DNA of 64,000 bases from Alkalicoccus urumqiensis (GTDB taxonomy: Bacteria; Bacillota; Bacilli; Bacillales; Salisediminibacteriaceae), in contig NZ_PVNS01000001.1 in the NCBI RefSeq assembly GCF_002993335.1, positions 1 through 64,000 of the forward strand. The letters are read 5' to 3'. This document shows positions 26,978 to 36,558 of this stretch, piece by piece; the stretch's first letter is position 1, and each line of letters starts with the position of its first letter. The translations under genes were made by a program, and so were the position numbers. The notes under the pieces are model-generated. The model had not been told where the DNA came from and ran no database searches. It saw nothing but the letters and a program-made list of their open reading frames with translations.

Positions 26978-28156
26978 ATGGCAAAACGTACACAAATCGA
27001 TGAGCTGTTCGTGGTCCGCGCTCTAGCAATTATCGGAGTGCTCGTCGTTCATTCCACATCCTCGATCGTCTTTCAGCTGGACCAGAGTTCCTCGTTCTGG
27101 TCGACGTACAACTTTATGAATACGTTCTTTAAAATCGGAACGACAACATTTATTTTTCTGAGTGCCTTTGTCCTGTTCTATAACTATTATACGCGGCCGG
27201 TGACCCGGAAACTGATTACCAACTTTTATAAGCGGCGCCTTCTTTACATTCTCATTCCTTACATCGTCTTTTCCGCCGTCTATTTTTACCTTGTCGCATA
27301 TTTAAATGGCACGCTGACGTCACCGGCTTCCATGATTCCGGATCTGCTCGCACTGCTTGCGACCGGAAATGCTTATACGCACTTGTATTTCGTCTTTATC
27401 AGCGTTCAGTTTTTCCTGATGTTTCCGCTGTTTTTGTGGGCATTCAAGCGCTGGCCGGTGCTTGCAAAAAATATTTTCTGGATCGGTATTCTGCTCCAGT
27501 GGATTTTTGTTTTCTACAACAACATGTCGCTTCGGAATACAACGCCTGGAAACCTTTCGATCTGGTACGCGTCGTACTATTTCCTCGGCGCCTGGCTCGG
27601 TATGTACTATGACCGGTTCGCCGCTTACTTCAAGGTAAAACGAAGCGAACTCTTTTCAAAGAAAGCCTTTTTCTGGTTCCCGCTCTGGGGGCTGTGGCTT
27701 GCCGGTGTCATCGGACACGTCGGTATTTATTACCTGGAACGGACGCAGGGAGCCATATTTGATTCCAAGCTCTATTCCCTCGTCTGGAATATGCACACGC
27801 TGCCGACCGCGCTCATTCTGCTGCAGCTTTCCTACTGGATTTATGCCGTATGGCCGCGCTGGAGCGTGAATACGCTGATCCATCTCGGAGTCGTTTCCTT
27901 CGGCGTGTATATCTCCCATCCGCTCGTGCTGCTGTTCTACCGGATGACAGAGGTTCCGGGAAATCCGGTTCTGTACCACGCCTGGGTGTTCGGCGGATTT
28001 CTTTCCGCGCTTATCATTCCATGGATTATTGTCGGCCTCGTGATGCGCTGGATTCCCGGCGGCTGGGTATTGTTCGGCACCGGACCGAAGCGGATCCCTT
28101 ATAAAAAGAGCGGGGAACCGTCCTATAATGAAAACAGTGTACGCCGTCATGCCTGA
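26978..28156 (+). CDS. acyltransferase 3 family membrane protein
   Basis: Integral membrane protein of 392 residues with about ten helices, starting with the hallmark ELFVVRALAIIGVLVVHSTS. The conserved His in VVHS and Arg in VVRA are typical of acyltransferase-3 (OafA/YrhL-like) enzymes, which transfer acyl groups to surface polysaccharide or peptidoglycan sugars. There is no C-terminal SGNH domain. AAAGGAG precedes the ATG. Monocistronic, with its own terminator. The acceptor is unknown, but the surrounding wall-enzyme genes suggest an envelope polymer. Confidence 0.88.
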   Translation: MAKRTQIDELFVVRALAIIGVLVVHSTSSIVFQLDQSSSFWSTYNFMNTFFKIGTTTFIFLSAFVLFYNYYTRPVTRKLITNFYKRRLLYILIPYIVFSAVYFYLVAYLNGTLTSPASMIPDLLALLATGNAYTHLYFVFISVQFFLMFPLFLWAFKRWPVLAKNIFWIGILLQWIFVFYNNMSLRNTTPGNLSIWYASYYFLGAWLGMYYDRFAAYFKVKRSELFSKKAFFWFPLWGLWLAGVIGHVGIYYLERTQGAIFDSKLYSLVWNMHTLPTALILLQLSYWIYAVWPRWSVNTLIHLGVVSFGVYISHPLVLLFYRMTEVPGNPVLYHAWVFGGFLSALIIPWIIVGLVMRWIPGGWVLFGTGPKRIPYKKSGEPSYNENSVRRHA

Positions 28157-28167
28157 CGCATGATCCG

Positions 28168-28206
28168 CGCGCCGGAAGCGATTCCCGCTTCCGGCGCTTT
28201 TTTTTG
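28168..28206 (+). terminator. terminator of the acyltransferase gene
   Basis: Perfect 12-bp stem GCGCCGGAAGCG/CGCTTCCGGCGC followed by eight T. Confidence 0.95.
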
Positions 28207-28301
28207 CGGCAGAAACAGCCCTTTTTCCCTCTATAAATTAGTTGAAATTTTTTGTAAAATGAACAGAGAATCGTCTTTTTTGATAAAAGGAGGAAAATAA
28301 C

Positions 28302-29657
28302 ATGCCTGTTCTGCGCTGGCTCACCCTTGTTTTACTGCTCCTGCTTCTCGTTCCTGCAGGAGTGTCGGCTCAGTCAATCGTCAACCCGAAACAGACGTAC
28401 ACGTACGAGCAGATGGAGCGTGACCTGGCCGCACTGGAAGCCAGATACCCGGACATTGTCCAGGTCCAGAACATCGGGACGACCGCTTACGGCAGAAATA
28501 TTTACGCCGTCGGGCTCGGGAAGGGGCTCTCCACTTCCTACATAAACGGCTCCAACCACGCCCGGGAATGGATCACAACGAACCTTACAATGGAAATGAT
28601 CGACGTCTACGCGGAGGATTACGCCTCGTCGGGAGGCTTGAATATGAAAGCCATTCTGGACCACCATACGATGTGGTTTGTCCCGATGATGAATCCAGAC
28701 GGCGTCACGCTGCAGCAGCGCGGACTGAGTGCGTTTCCATCCAGTGCACATGCTTCTTTAATCCGCATGAACGGCGGCAGCCGGGATTTCACCCGCTGGA
28801 AAGCCAATGCACGCGGCGTGGATTTGAACCGTCAGTTTGACGCCGGATGGTATCAGATACGCAACAACCCCGGGAGCCCGGCACATGAAAATTATCCAGG
28901 AACTGCCCCGCATACGGAAAAAGAAGTGCAGGCGGTCGTTGCTTTCACGGAGAAGATTGATCCGCAGATGGCCGTTTCCTACCACAGCAGCGGAGAAATC
29001 CTTTTCTGGAACTACAACCAGCGCGGCTATCAGCTGAGCCGGGACCGCCAGCACGCTTCCTGGATCTCCAATGCCACCGGCTACCGGCTCATGGGTGGAC
29101 ATTCCTCTTACTCCGGCGGGGGATACACAGACTGGTTCATCGACCGGTTTAAGCGGCCTGCCTTTACACCGGAGGTCAGTCCTTATGTCGGCGCCCGCCA
29201 CGTCCCCGTTTCCTACTTCGACCGGATCTGGAATCAGAACCGGCAGGTCGGAAAATACATCGCCCAGCGGAGCCACGATATGTACCGCAATAAGCTGCGG
29301 GCATCGATGCGGGACGGTACTCTAATTATTAACGGCACAACGTATACCGCTGACCCGGGAGCGGTTATTCTGGACGGCCGGACGTATGTACCGGTGCGCG
29401 GTGTTCTGGAGCAGCTCGGCGCTTCCGTCGGCTGGGATCAGGAATCGAGAACGGCCCTTATCCGGAGCGGCAGCACAGAAATTGCTCTCCCGCTTTATCA
29501 GCGTGAAGCCATCGTAAACGGCACCGCCCGGGCACTTGATGCTCCGGTGCAGACGCTGAACGGCAGAACGATGGTCCCGCTCCGCTTCGTCAGTGAAACG
29601 ATCGGTGCCCGCGTAACATGGGAACAGGCCACACGGACAGTCCGCGTGATTCAGTAA
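28302..29657 (+). CDS. M14 zinc carboxypeptidase with stalk domain
   Basis: Secreted 451-residue metallopeptidase. Signal peptide (1-24), M14 catalytic domain (about 30-335) and C-terminal stalk domain (about 340-450). Zinc ligands appear as NGSNHAREW (H and E) and VSYHSSGE (H). RGVDLNRQFDAGW is the substrate-binding block and FTPEVSPY carries the catalytic Glu. The stalk has TYVPVRGVLEQLGASVGW and TMVPLRFVSETIGARVTW. It would trim C-terminal residues from peptides or from gamma-D-glutamyl-diaminopimelate stems. AAGGAGG lies 8 nt before the ATG. 34 nt separate it from the D,D-carboxypeptidase gene downstream, suggesting an operon. Confidence 0.93.
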   Translation: MPVLRWLTLVLLLLLLVPAGVSAQSIVNPKQTYTYEQMERDLAALEARYPDIVQVQNIGTTAYGRNIYAVGLGKGLSTSYINGSNHAREWITTNLTMEMIDVYAEDYASSGGLNMKAILDHHTMWFVPMMNPDGVTLQQRGLSAFPSSAHASLIRMNGGSRDFTRWKANARGVDLNRQFDAGWYQIRNNPGSPAHENYPGTAPHTEKEVQAVVAFTEKIDPQMAVSYHSSGEILFWNYNQRGYQLSRDRQHASWISNATGYRLMGGHSSYSGGGYTDWFIDRFKRPAFTPEVSPYVGARHVPVSYFDRIWNQNRQVGKYIAQRSHDMYRNKLRASMRDGTLIINGTTYTADPGAVILDGRTYVPVRGVLEQLGASVGWDQESRTALIRSGSTEIALPLYQREAIVNGTARALDAPVQTLNGRTMVPLRFVSETIGARVTWEQATRTVRVIQ

Positions 29658-29691
29658 TGACACGACATTCGAAGAAGAAAGGAACGATGAT

Positions 29692-31272
29692 ATGCTGAAA
29701 AAGAACCTGCTGATGCTTCTGGCCGCCGTCCTGTTCATTACGGCGCCCGGAGCTTCTGTCTATGCCGCCCTGCCGGTACAGGCTGACGTGGAAGAGTATT
29801 TCCTCCAGTCTGATCAAAAGAAAGCGATGGGGAGCGGGCAGATGCTTACGTTTAACGGCGTAAGCTACCTGCCGGTTCAGGATATTCAGGATTTTCTTAA
29901 CCGCAGTGCGGCCGACCCTTTTTACGCCGCTTCTCTACCGAAAAAGACGATTAACCTACATAACGATGTATTGTCGTTCTGGACGAATACCAACGGCGTC
30001 GGTACGGTCGTCGCCGAAAACACTACAGACAATCTGATGTTTCAAAAAAATGCGGACCGGCGTCTCTATCCGTCCAGCACGACGAAGGTACTGACGCTCT
30101 ACACAGCACTGAAGCACGGCAATCTGCAGGACACGGTAACGGTGTCGAGCGCTGCTTCCGACATCCCGTGGGACAGCTCAAAATCAGGCGTGAAGCCGGG
30201 AGACCGGATGACGCTTGAAACGCTTCTTTATGCGATGATGCTTCCTTCCGGAAATGATGCAGCAATGGCCGTAGCCGACCATATAAGCGGTTCGGTGCCG
30301 GCATTTATTCAGCTGATGAATCAGGAAGCCGAATCCCTCGGTGCATCTCAGTCCAACTTTACCAATCCGCACGGCTACCATGACAGCCGTCATTATTCGA
30401 CGCCGAAAGATATTGCCGCCATTACGTTCGGTGCACTTCAGTATACGAAAGCAGCAGAAATTATGGGAACAGAGCGGTACACGTCCCGATATACCGACCG
30501 CTACGGCCGGCCCCAGACGCAGACGTGGCGCTCCACCAATCACCAGATGCGTCCGGATTCCTCCTACTACGCGCCGCAGATTGACGGTGGAAAAACCGGC
30601 TATACGAGCGCTTCCCAGCATAATCTCGTCAGTTTCAAGCAGCAGAATGGCAATACGTACGTGTCTGTCGTCTTAAAGGGAAGCCGCTTCCCCCGCTATA
30701 CGGATACAATGAAAATGATGAATGAAGCCATCCGCCGCGCAGAAGCACGGGATCAGGATAAAACGACGATCACGATCGAGCCGGACTCCTTCCAGCAGGC
30801 AGATACTGCCGATTACCGCGCTGTGCGTAATGGGATCCCATCTTTTATGTGGGACGGGGAGCAGTACGCAGCGCTCGAGACGGTTTCCATCCCGCTTGAA
30901 CGTTCTTCGGACCAGCACCCGCATGTGACCGTGGACCAGGAACTGATTCACTTTAAGAGCCAGGAGCCCGTGATTGAAAGCGGCCGTATGCTTGTACCAG
31001 TCCGGGAGCTGTTCGAGCAGCTTGGGGTGCAGGTAACGTATTCAAGTGCCTCCCGCACTATTGATATAACCGGAAATACCGGCAGCGGCGCGCAGCATAT
31101 TCAGCTGCAGCTCGACTCCACCTCTGCTTCGATCAATGGCACGGAGCACACGCTCGATGTTCCCGCAACGATTAAAAACGGCCGGACGATCGTGCCGGTC
31201 CGCTTCATCGCCGAAGCATTCGACCAGCCGGTGGACTGGGGCCGCGGCCGAATTGTCACCGTCCAGCCGTAG
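29692..31272 (+). CDS. D-alanyl-D-alanine carboxypeptidase (S11) with stalk domain
   Basis: Secreted 526-residue penicillin-binding-type enzyme that would remove the terminal D-Ala from peptidoglycan stems. Signal peptide (1-25). The S11 domain (about 95-350) carries the active-site Ser and Lys in PSSTTK, the SGND (SxN) motif and the KTGY (KTG) motif. The C-terminal stalk domain (about 410-525) has MLVPVRELFEQLGVQVTY and TIVPVRFIAEAFDQPVDW. It lacks the C-terminal amphipathic helix of DacA/DacF and uses the stalk module instead. Probably co-transcribed with the M14 peptidase upstream. Confidence 0.93.
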   Translation: MLKKNLLMLLAAVLFITAPGASVYAALPVQADVEEYFLQSDQKKAMGSGQMLTFNGVSYLPVQDIQDFLNRSAADPFYAASLPKKTINLHNDVLSFWTNTNGVGTVVAENTTDNLMFQKNADRRLYPSSTTKVLTLYTALKHGNLQDTVTVSSAASDIPWDSSKSGVKPGDRMTLETLLYAMMLPSGNDAAMAVADHISGSVPAFIQLMNQEAESLGASQSNFTNPHGYHDSRHYSTPKDIAAITFGALQYTKAAEIMGTERYTSRYTDRYGRPQTQTWRSTNHQMRPDSSYYAPQIDGGKTGYTSASQHNLVSFKQQNGNTYVSVVLKGSRFPRYTDTMKMMNEAIRRAEARDQDKTTITIEPDSFQQADTADYRAVRNGIPSFMWDGEQYAALETVSIPLERSSDQHPHVTVDQELIHFKSQEPVIESGRMLVPVRELFEQLGVQVTYSSASRTIDITGNTGSGAQHIQLQLDSTSASINGTEHTLDVPATIKNGRTIVPVRFIAEAFDQPVDWGRGRIVTVQP

Positions 31273-31584
31273 TTCGCCCTGAACAGCTGTCATTCAAACT
31301 TAGCTCTTTTTCAAGACCAGGCGCACACTGCCTGGTCTTTTCCTATGAGAGGGCCTTCCGTTCAGCGGACTTGAAAACGCAGCCAGGGAACCGCGGCTTT
31401 CTTTAGCCCGCTGCCGGTTCCCCGGCACTATACGAGTAGAGGTACCCCACTTAATTAGAAAATTAAGGGTTATTATTGATTCCTTAATCATTGTTTTTCT
31501 TCATCTTACTCAATCATACACCCCTTTCCTCCTTCATAAGGTATAATGATATGTACTACGAACGAAGGAAAGAAGGGCCGCCGC
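31273..31584. other. intergenic gap with terminator and -10 element
   Basis: Holds the terminator at 31312-31344 and, near the downstream gene, a TATAAT hexamer at 31542-31547 without a recognisable -35. No gene seen. Confidence 0.5.
31312..31344 (+). terminator. terminator of the peptidase/carboxypeptidase pair
   Basis: Stem AAGACCAGGC/GCCTGGTCTT followed by TTCC, 40 nt after the stop. Confidence 0.85.
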
Positions 31585-33603
31585 ATGGAGTCAACGCTGA
31601 TCATTCTGGATACATTTTATAACTGGCCGCTCGTCCTCCTCTCTCTTTTTGCAGCATCGGCAGGATCCTATGTCGCACTGGAAATTAACGCCCGGATTTC
31701 CAAAATACGCTCACGGCGCGGCCGGATCGGCTGGATGCTGATCGGGGCGCTGACGATGGGGTCAGCGATCTGGTCGATGCATTTTATCGGCATGTCCGCG
31801 TTTCAGCTCCGCATTCCGTTAACCTACAACTGGGGTCTCACCTTTTTCTCTATTCTGCCTGCATTTGTTGCTTCTTTCCTTGCTTTTTATGTACTGCAGC
31901 AGAAAAGGCTTCGCTGGCAGGCCATCACAGCGGCTGGCCTCTTAATGGGGTTCGGTATTTCCGGTATGCACTACACCGGCATGGCTGCGATCACCTTCGC
32001 CGGAACCATTAACTACAATGGAACCATGGTCCTTCTCGCTACACTTATCGCTATCGCCGTATCGTTTGCGGCGCTGTTTTTATTTTCATATTCACGCTTC
32101 TTAACGTCCATCCCGAAAAAATTGGGCGTTGCCATCATTATGGGTCTGGCTATTTCTTCCATGCACTACACCGGCATCGGCGGTTCCTCGTTCTGCCTCC
32201 CCGAGCAGTGGGGGTTTCTCGTGCAGCCCGATCCGGTAACGACCAATAATGTTCTCGGCATGACAACTCTCGCTGCCATAACGATGATGTTCACGTCGGT
32301 CCAGTTTATCCTGCGCCACGAAGAAAAATGGGACAGCCGGATGAACTTCGTCGATCCGGTCACCGAGCTCCCGAACCGCCGGAGTTTTAACACGATGTCT
32401 GAAAAAGAATTTACCCGCTACGGTTTACTAATAACGCTTGAGAGCACGCTGCTGCGTACGTATGACGAAACGTGGGGCGTGAAAGAAGCAGACTGGCTCG
32501 TGGAGATGATTTCCCGGGAAATAAAAGTGCGTACACCTGCCGAGTCTGCGCTCTACCATGTGGACGGTCACCGCTTTTCTGTGCTTCTGCCCCAGGCGGA
32601 GGAGGCACTGCTCCGCAGACAGGCGAAGTTCATCTCTGATGCGTACACCATCGCAGAAGAAGGGCGGGAAGAAGATATGTATGTGCCTGTTTCCGCGGGA
32701 GCCTCGTTTATCACAGCAGATAAATCGAAATCCCAGACCATTCAGGAAGCAGAAACGGCTCTAAGAAATACCCGGAAGCATACAGAACCTCTTTCCTTTT
32801 TTGACCGGGAAAAAGACGATATCGACCGGGAAAATCAGCTCATTCAGGCCCTCGGCAGAGCACTGAAAGAAAAAGAACTGCAGACGCATTATCAGGTGAA
32901 AGTCTGCCTGCAGACCGGCTCTGCCGACGATGCTGAGGCACTGGTGCGCTGGTACCACCCGGATTACGGCATGATTTCCCCGGGGGAATTTATTCCCGTA
33001 GCTGAGCGCCACGGCCTGATCATGCCAATCACCGAGTACATGCTCTACGAAGTGTGCCGGCAGCTTCAGAAATGGGATCAGGAAGGGATGAGAAGCATGA
33101 AAGCAGCCGTCAATCTGTCCGCCCGGCATTTTCACCTCGTCGGAGCCAACCGCCGGCTCATAAACATTGTGGAGAGCATGCATATCGATCCGTCCCGAAT
33201 CGAATTTGAAGTGACCGAAACAGCTGCCGTGGCCGACCTGGATCAGGCTGTCCGGCTGCTCGAGGAACTCCGCCGTGCAGGCTTTACCATCGCGCTGGAT
33301 GATTTCGGCACCGGGCTGTCATCACTGACGTACCTGCAGAAACTGCCGGCAGATACGTTGAAAATTGATAAATCATTTATCGATACAATCACCTCATCTG
33401 AAAAGAATCAGGCGGTTGTTAAACTGATGATCGACTTCGCAGAGAATGCCGGAATGAAAACAGTCGGTGAAGGAGTGGAGACGAAAGAGCAGGCAGAAAT
33501 TCTGACGGAACTCGGCTGCCACTATGGCCAGGGATATTTCTTTCAGAAACCCGTTCACCCGTCCCAGCTGCAGACCCTCTTTTCCATCCGGCAGCAGGCC
33601 TGA
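31585..33603 (+). CDS. MHYT-GGDEF(degenerate)-EAL cyclic-di-GMP phosphodiesterase
   Basis: Membrane signalling protein of 672 residues. Seven-helix MHYT sensor (about 8-245) with MHFIGM, MHYTGM and MHYTGI motifs, proposed in this family to bind metal and a diatomic gas. A GGDEF-like domain (about 255-400) has lost its signature: the site reads VDGHRF, so cyclase activity is unlikely. The EAL domain (about 420-665) is intact: AEALVRW, EVTETA, DDFGTGLS, KIDKSF and GEGVET supply the metal and catalytic residues. It should hydrolyse cyclic-di-GMP. I chose the ATG at 31585 with AAAGAAGGG 7 nt upstream; an ATG 13 codons earlier lacks a site. Confidence 0.92.
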   Translation: MESTLIILDTFYNWPLVLLSLFAASAGSYVALEINARISKIRSRRGRIGWMLIGALTMGSAIWSMHFIGMSAFQLRIPLTYNWGLTFFSILPAFVASFLAFYVLQQKRLRWQAITAAGLLMGFGISGMHYTGMAAITFAGTINYNGTMVLLATLIAIAVSFAALFLFSYSRFLTSIPKKLGVAIIMGLAISSMHYTGIGGSSFCLPEQWGFLVQPDPVTTNNVLGMTTLAAITMMFTSVQFILRHEEKWDSRMNFVDPVTELPNRRSFNTMSEKEFTRYGLLITLESTLLRTYDETWGVKEADWLVEMISREIKVRTPAESALYHVDGHRFSVLLPQAEEALLRRQAKFISDAYTIAEEGREEDMYVPVSAGASFITADKSKSQTIQEAETALRNTRKHTEPLSFFDREKDDIDRENQLIQALGRALKEKELQTHYQVKVCLQTGSADDAEALVRWYHPDYGMISPGEFIPVAERHGLIMPITEYMLYEVCRQLQKWDQEGMRSMKAAVNLSARHFHLVGANRRLINIVESMHIDPSRIEFEVTETAAVADLDQAVRLLEELRRAGFTIALDDFGTGLSSLTYLQKLPADTLKIDKSFIDTITSSEKNQAVVKLMIDFAENAGMKTVGEGVETKEQAEILTELGCHYGQGYFFQKPVHPSQLQTLFSIRQQA

Positions 33604-33619
33604 CAAAAGTGCATATACG

Positions 33620-33657
33620 AAACGATCCTCCCGCAGAGTGCAGGAGGATCGTTTTTA
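33620..33657. terminator. bidirectional terminator
   Basis: Stem AACGATCCTCC/GGAGGATCGTT with T-rich flanks, located between the converging EAL and beta-galactosidase genes. Confidence 0.88.
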
Positions 33658-33664
33658 TCATGAA

Positions 33665-35680
33665 TTATTCTTTATCCCGGACAAAAATCCGGCTTTCCAG
33701 CGGCTTTAACGCCATCTGGCCTTCTGCGGTTCCTTCTTTACCGGATTCAGCATTCGTCCAGCGTCCTTCCGGCAGCAGGACCGTCCGCTCTTTGGAAACG
33801 TCATGGTTGAGTACAATCAAGTACTCGTGCGTCCCGGATGTCCGGCGCACCGTTTCAATACCCGGCTGCTGTTTCTGCATTCGGCAGCCTGCCTCTTCAA
33901 AAATCGATGCATAGAGCGGCTCCAGCATATCCTCTTCAAGTCCGGTGCCGATGTAATACACCCGGCCATTCCCGTACTCGTTTCTCGTCACTGCTGCACG
34001 GCCGTCAAACCATTCATCTTCATACTCCGCCAGCACCTCCGCAGAAAGCGGCTCGAGAAAATCGCACCAGACGTGCGAGCGTCCTTCCCGTCCGGCAAGC
34101 GCTCCACCGGTCCCGCGGATGGAGGCCGTCCGCTCTGCCCGGAGGGAATCATACTCATGTACTTCCACTCCGCACAGCTCTCTCATCGCACCGGGAAGCG
34201 TTTCTTCTGTCACGATATTGTCCTCGTCCTTCACGCCTGTACGGTACGTGAAAATGATCGTCCCGCCGTTTTCAGCAAACGCACGCAGCCTGTCATTGAC
34301 GTCCTTTTTCGTCAGGAAATACACCGGAACGATGAGCACTTTATACGAGGAAAGATCCTCCTGCCCGCGGAAAATATCCGTCTGCACCTGCAGATCAAAC
34401 GCCGGTTTGAAAAAGCGCATCACTTCCCCGACATAGGAAAACTGGTCCGACTGCGGCTGAATCTGCCACGCCCATTCATTTTCCGGATCGTGATACAGCC
34501 CGGCCTCCGCCGGATAATCAGCGTGGATCAGGTCTTCTTTATCCTGAAGCGATGCGATCACTTCTTTCACTTCCTGATACTTCCGCCGCGGAACGCCGTC
34601 ATGATCGAGAATTCCATGGCAGAACTGCTCCGTTCCAAACCGTGCCGCACGCCAGCGGAAGTAGACGATCGCCTCCGCCCCGTGCGCAATGGCCTGGTAC
34701 GTCCACAGCTTCAAATGCCCCGGACGCGGCAGGTAGCCGATCTGGCTCCATCCCTGCGCCCCCGACAGTTCCTCCATCACCCAGTACGTCCTGCCCTGCT
34801 TCGTCCCGCGGCACAAATGGTGCTGACGGGCAATCGCAGCCGGCGCGACCGGCTCAGCCAGCCCGCCCCAGACAGGGTAGTTATCGAACGAAATAAAATC
34901 GAGATCTTCCGCAATCGCATTCTGATCCTGAGCAAGTCCGGTATAGACAAAATTGTGCGTAATAAACTGACGTTTTTCCACGTGTCTGCGTAAAATGTCC
35001 GTCTGCAGCCGATTGTACTTCGTGTACGCCTCTGCACAGAAGCGGTCGAACTCGAGAAGCAGCGATGGGTTATGCTCCTGATACACCGTTTTCGGCACCG
35101 GTATCTGGGACCAGTCGGTATACGTCTGGCTCCAGAATACCGTTCCGAAGCGTTCGTTCAGTTCGTCGAGCGAGCTGTATTTTTCCTGGAGCCACGCCTG
35201 AAAGGCCCGCTCATCTTCCGTTCCATAGCTCCGGTCTGATTTCTCATGACCGTATTCATTGTCCGTCTGCCAGCCGATTACATTTGGATGTTTTCCGTAG
35301 CGCTTGGCCATCGCCTGGACGATATGCTTCGACAGCTCCTGATACTTCCGGCTGTTTACCGTATAGTGCCTTCTGGCACCGAAGGAGATCGTCTCTCCGC
35401 TTTTCGTGACCGGCAGTACTTCCGGATAGGCCTGCGTCAGCCAGGCCGGAGGTGTTGCCGTCGGTGTTCCGAGAACAATGTCAAAGCCGCGGGCGCTGAT
35501 TTTCTCCACCGCCTCATCGAGCCAGGAAAAGTCAAAATGACCTTCTTCCGGTTCAAGAAGCCCCCAGGAAAATTCAGCGAGCCGGATAACATTGATGCCA
35601 AGCTCCTCCATTAAATCCAGATCGGTGTCCCAGCGTTCTCTCGGCCACTGCTCCGGATAGTAGTCTACTCCAATATACAT
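33665..35680 (-). CDS. GH42 beta-galactosidase
   Basis: Cytoplasmic glycosidase of 671 residues without signal peptide, normal length for GH42. TIM-barrel N-terminal domain (about 1-380) with the acid/base Glu in QTDNEYGHEKS and the nucleophile Glu in VMEELSGAQGW. A trimerisation domain (about 385-600) and small C-terminal beta domain follow. It cleaves beta-galactosides after uptake. Only 12 nt separate it from the upstream permease gene, so it is the last gene of a binding protein - permease - permease - galactosidase operon. The layout resembles galactan/galacto-oligosaccharide (gan) clusters of Bacillus. Confidence 0.94.
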   Translation of the reverse strand: MYIGVDYYPEQWPRERWDTDLDLMEELGINVIRLAEFSWGLLEPEEGHFDFSWLDEAVEKISARGFDIVLGTPTATPPAWLTQAYPEVLPVTKSGETISFGARRHYTVNSRKYQELSKHIVQAMAKRYGKHPNVIGWQTDNEYGHEKSDRSYGTEDERAFQAWLQEKYSSLDELNERFGTVFWSQTYTDWSQIPVPKTVYQEHNPSLLLEFDRFCAEAYTKYNRLQTDILRRHVEKRQFITHNFVYTGLAQDQNAIAEDLDFISFDNYPVWGGLAEPVAPAAIARQHHLCRGTKQGRTYWVMEELSGAQGWSQIGYLPRPGHLKLWTYQAIAHGAEAIVYFRWRAARFGTEQFCHGILDHDGVPRRKYQEVKEVIASLQDKEDLIHADYPAEAGLYHDPENEWAWQIQPQSDQFSYVGEVMRFFKPAFDLQVQTDIFRGQEDLSSYKVLIVPVYFLTKKDVNDRLRAFAENGGTIIFTYRTGVKDEDNIVTEETLPGAMRELCGVEVHEYDSLRAERTASIRGTGGALAGREGRSHVWCDFLEPLSAEVLAEYEDEWFDGRAAVTRNEYGNGRVYYIGTGLEEDMLEPLYASIFEEAGCRMQKQQPGIETVRRTSGTHEYLIVLNHDVSKERTVLLPEGRWTNAESGKEGTAEGQMALKPLESRIFVRDKE

Positions 35681-35692
35681 AAGTGCTGCCTC

Positions 35693-36535
35693 CTATTCTT
35701 TGACGGATCCTCCGAGAATCCCGGATATAAACTGTTTCTGCAGGATTAAGAAGAAAATCATAATCGGCAGTGTGGAGAGTGTGGTTCCCATCATAATCTG
35801 TCCGTAGTCAATCCGGGACATACCGACGAGGCTGGAAAGTGCCACCGGCAGCGTATGCATGTCGCTGTCACCGAGGACAACGAGCGGCCAGAGGAAGTTG
35901 TTCCACTGGAACATGAACAGAAAGATAGCTACTGCCGCAATGGCCGGACGCATGGTCGGCAGAACGACGGTAAAGAAAATACGGAATTCACCGGCCCCAT
36001 CGACACGGGACGCTTCAAGAAGCGAATCCGGTATGGAGCGCATATTCTGACGCATCAGGAAAATGGCAAATGGGTACGCCAGGTTCGGCAGGATGACGGC
36101 GTAGTACGTGTTCAGCCAGTCAAGCGATGCCATTAGCTGGAACAATGGAATGAGCGTAACGTGGTACGGGATCATGATCGCAAGCAGAAGCATGAAGAAG
36201 ATCGGGTCCCGTCCTTTAAATTTATATTTTGCAAACGCATAGCCGGCAGCGGAACAGATCATGACACTGAGTATGGTAAACGTCAGCGTGATGAACACCG
36301 AGTTGAAAATAACGCGCCAGATACCGACTGATTCATTCAGATTCTGCAGGTTTTCCATGAAATGATCCCCCGGAGTCAAGTTCGGCGGGATACTGAAAAT
36401 TTCACCGGAAGGGTTCGTCGCCCCGATAAACATCCAGTAAAACGGAAACATGGATAACAGAACGCCGACCAGAAGCAGCGCGTACAGTCCGATTTTTTTC
36501 AGGATCACAGTCCCTTTGCTCTGTTGTTTATTCAT
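35693..36535 (-). CDS. sugar ABC transporter permease (MalG type) of the GH42 operon
   Basis: Permease of 280 residues with six helices and the EAA loop EASRVDGAGEFRIFFTVVLP. It ends in GGSVKE as usual for the family. I start it at the ATG at 36535; a GTG three codons upstream sits too close to the ribosome site. It pairs with the MalF-type permease 23 nt upstream. Probably imports beta-galactosides for the downstream GH42 enzyme. Confidence 0.9.
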   Translation of the reverse strand: MNKQQSKGTVILKKIGLYALLLVGVLLSMFPFYWMFIGATNPSGEIFSIPPNLTPGDHFMENLQNLNESVGIWRVIFNSVFITLTFTILSVMICSAAGYAFAKYKFKGRDPIFFMLLLAIMIPYHVTLIPLFQLMASLDWLNTYYAVILPNLAYPFAIFLMRQNMRSIPDSLLEASRVDGAGEFRIFFTVVLPTMRPAIAAVAIFLFMFQWNNFLWPLVVLGDSDMHTLPVALSSLVGMSRIDYGQIMMGTTLSTLPIMIFFLILQKQFISGILGGSVKE

Positions 36536-36558
36536 GGGTATCACTTTCCCTTCGCTGC

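Noticed and set aside
32340-32600. Active diguanylate cyclase domain
   Set aside because: The GGDEF signature is replaced by VDGHRF.
33803-34993. A 396-codon plus-strand open frame
   Set aside because: Antisense shadow within the GH42 beta-galactosidase gene.
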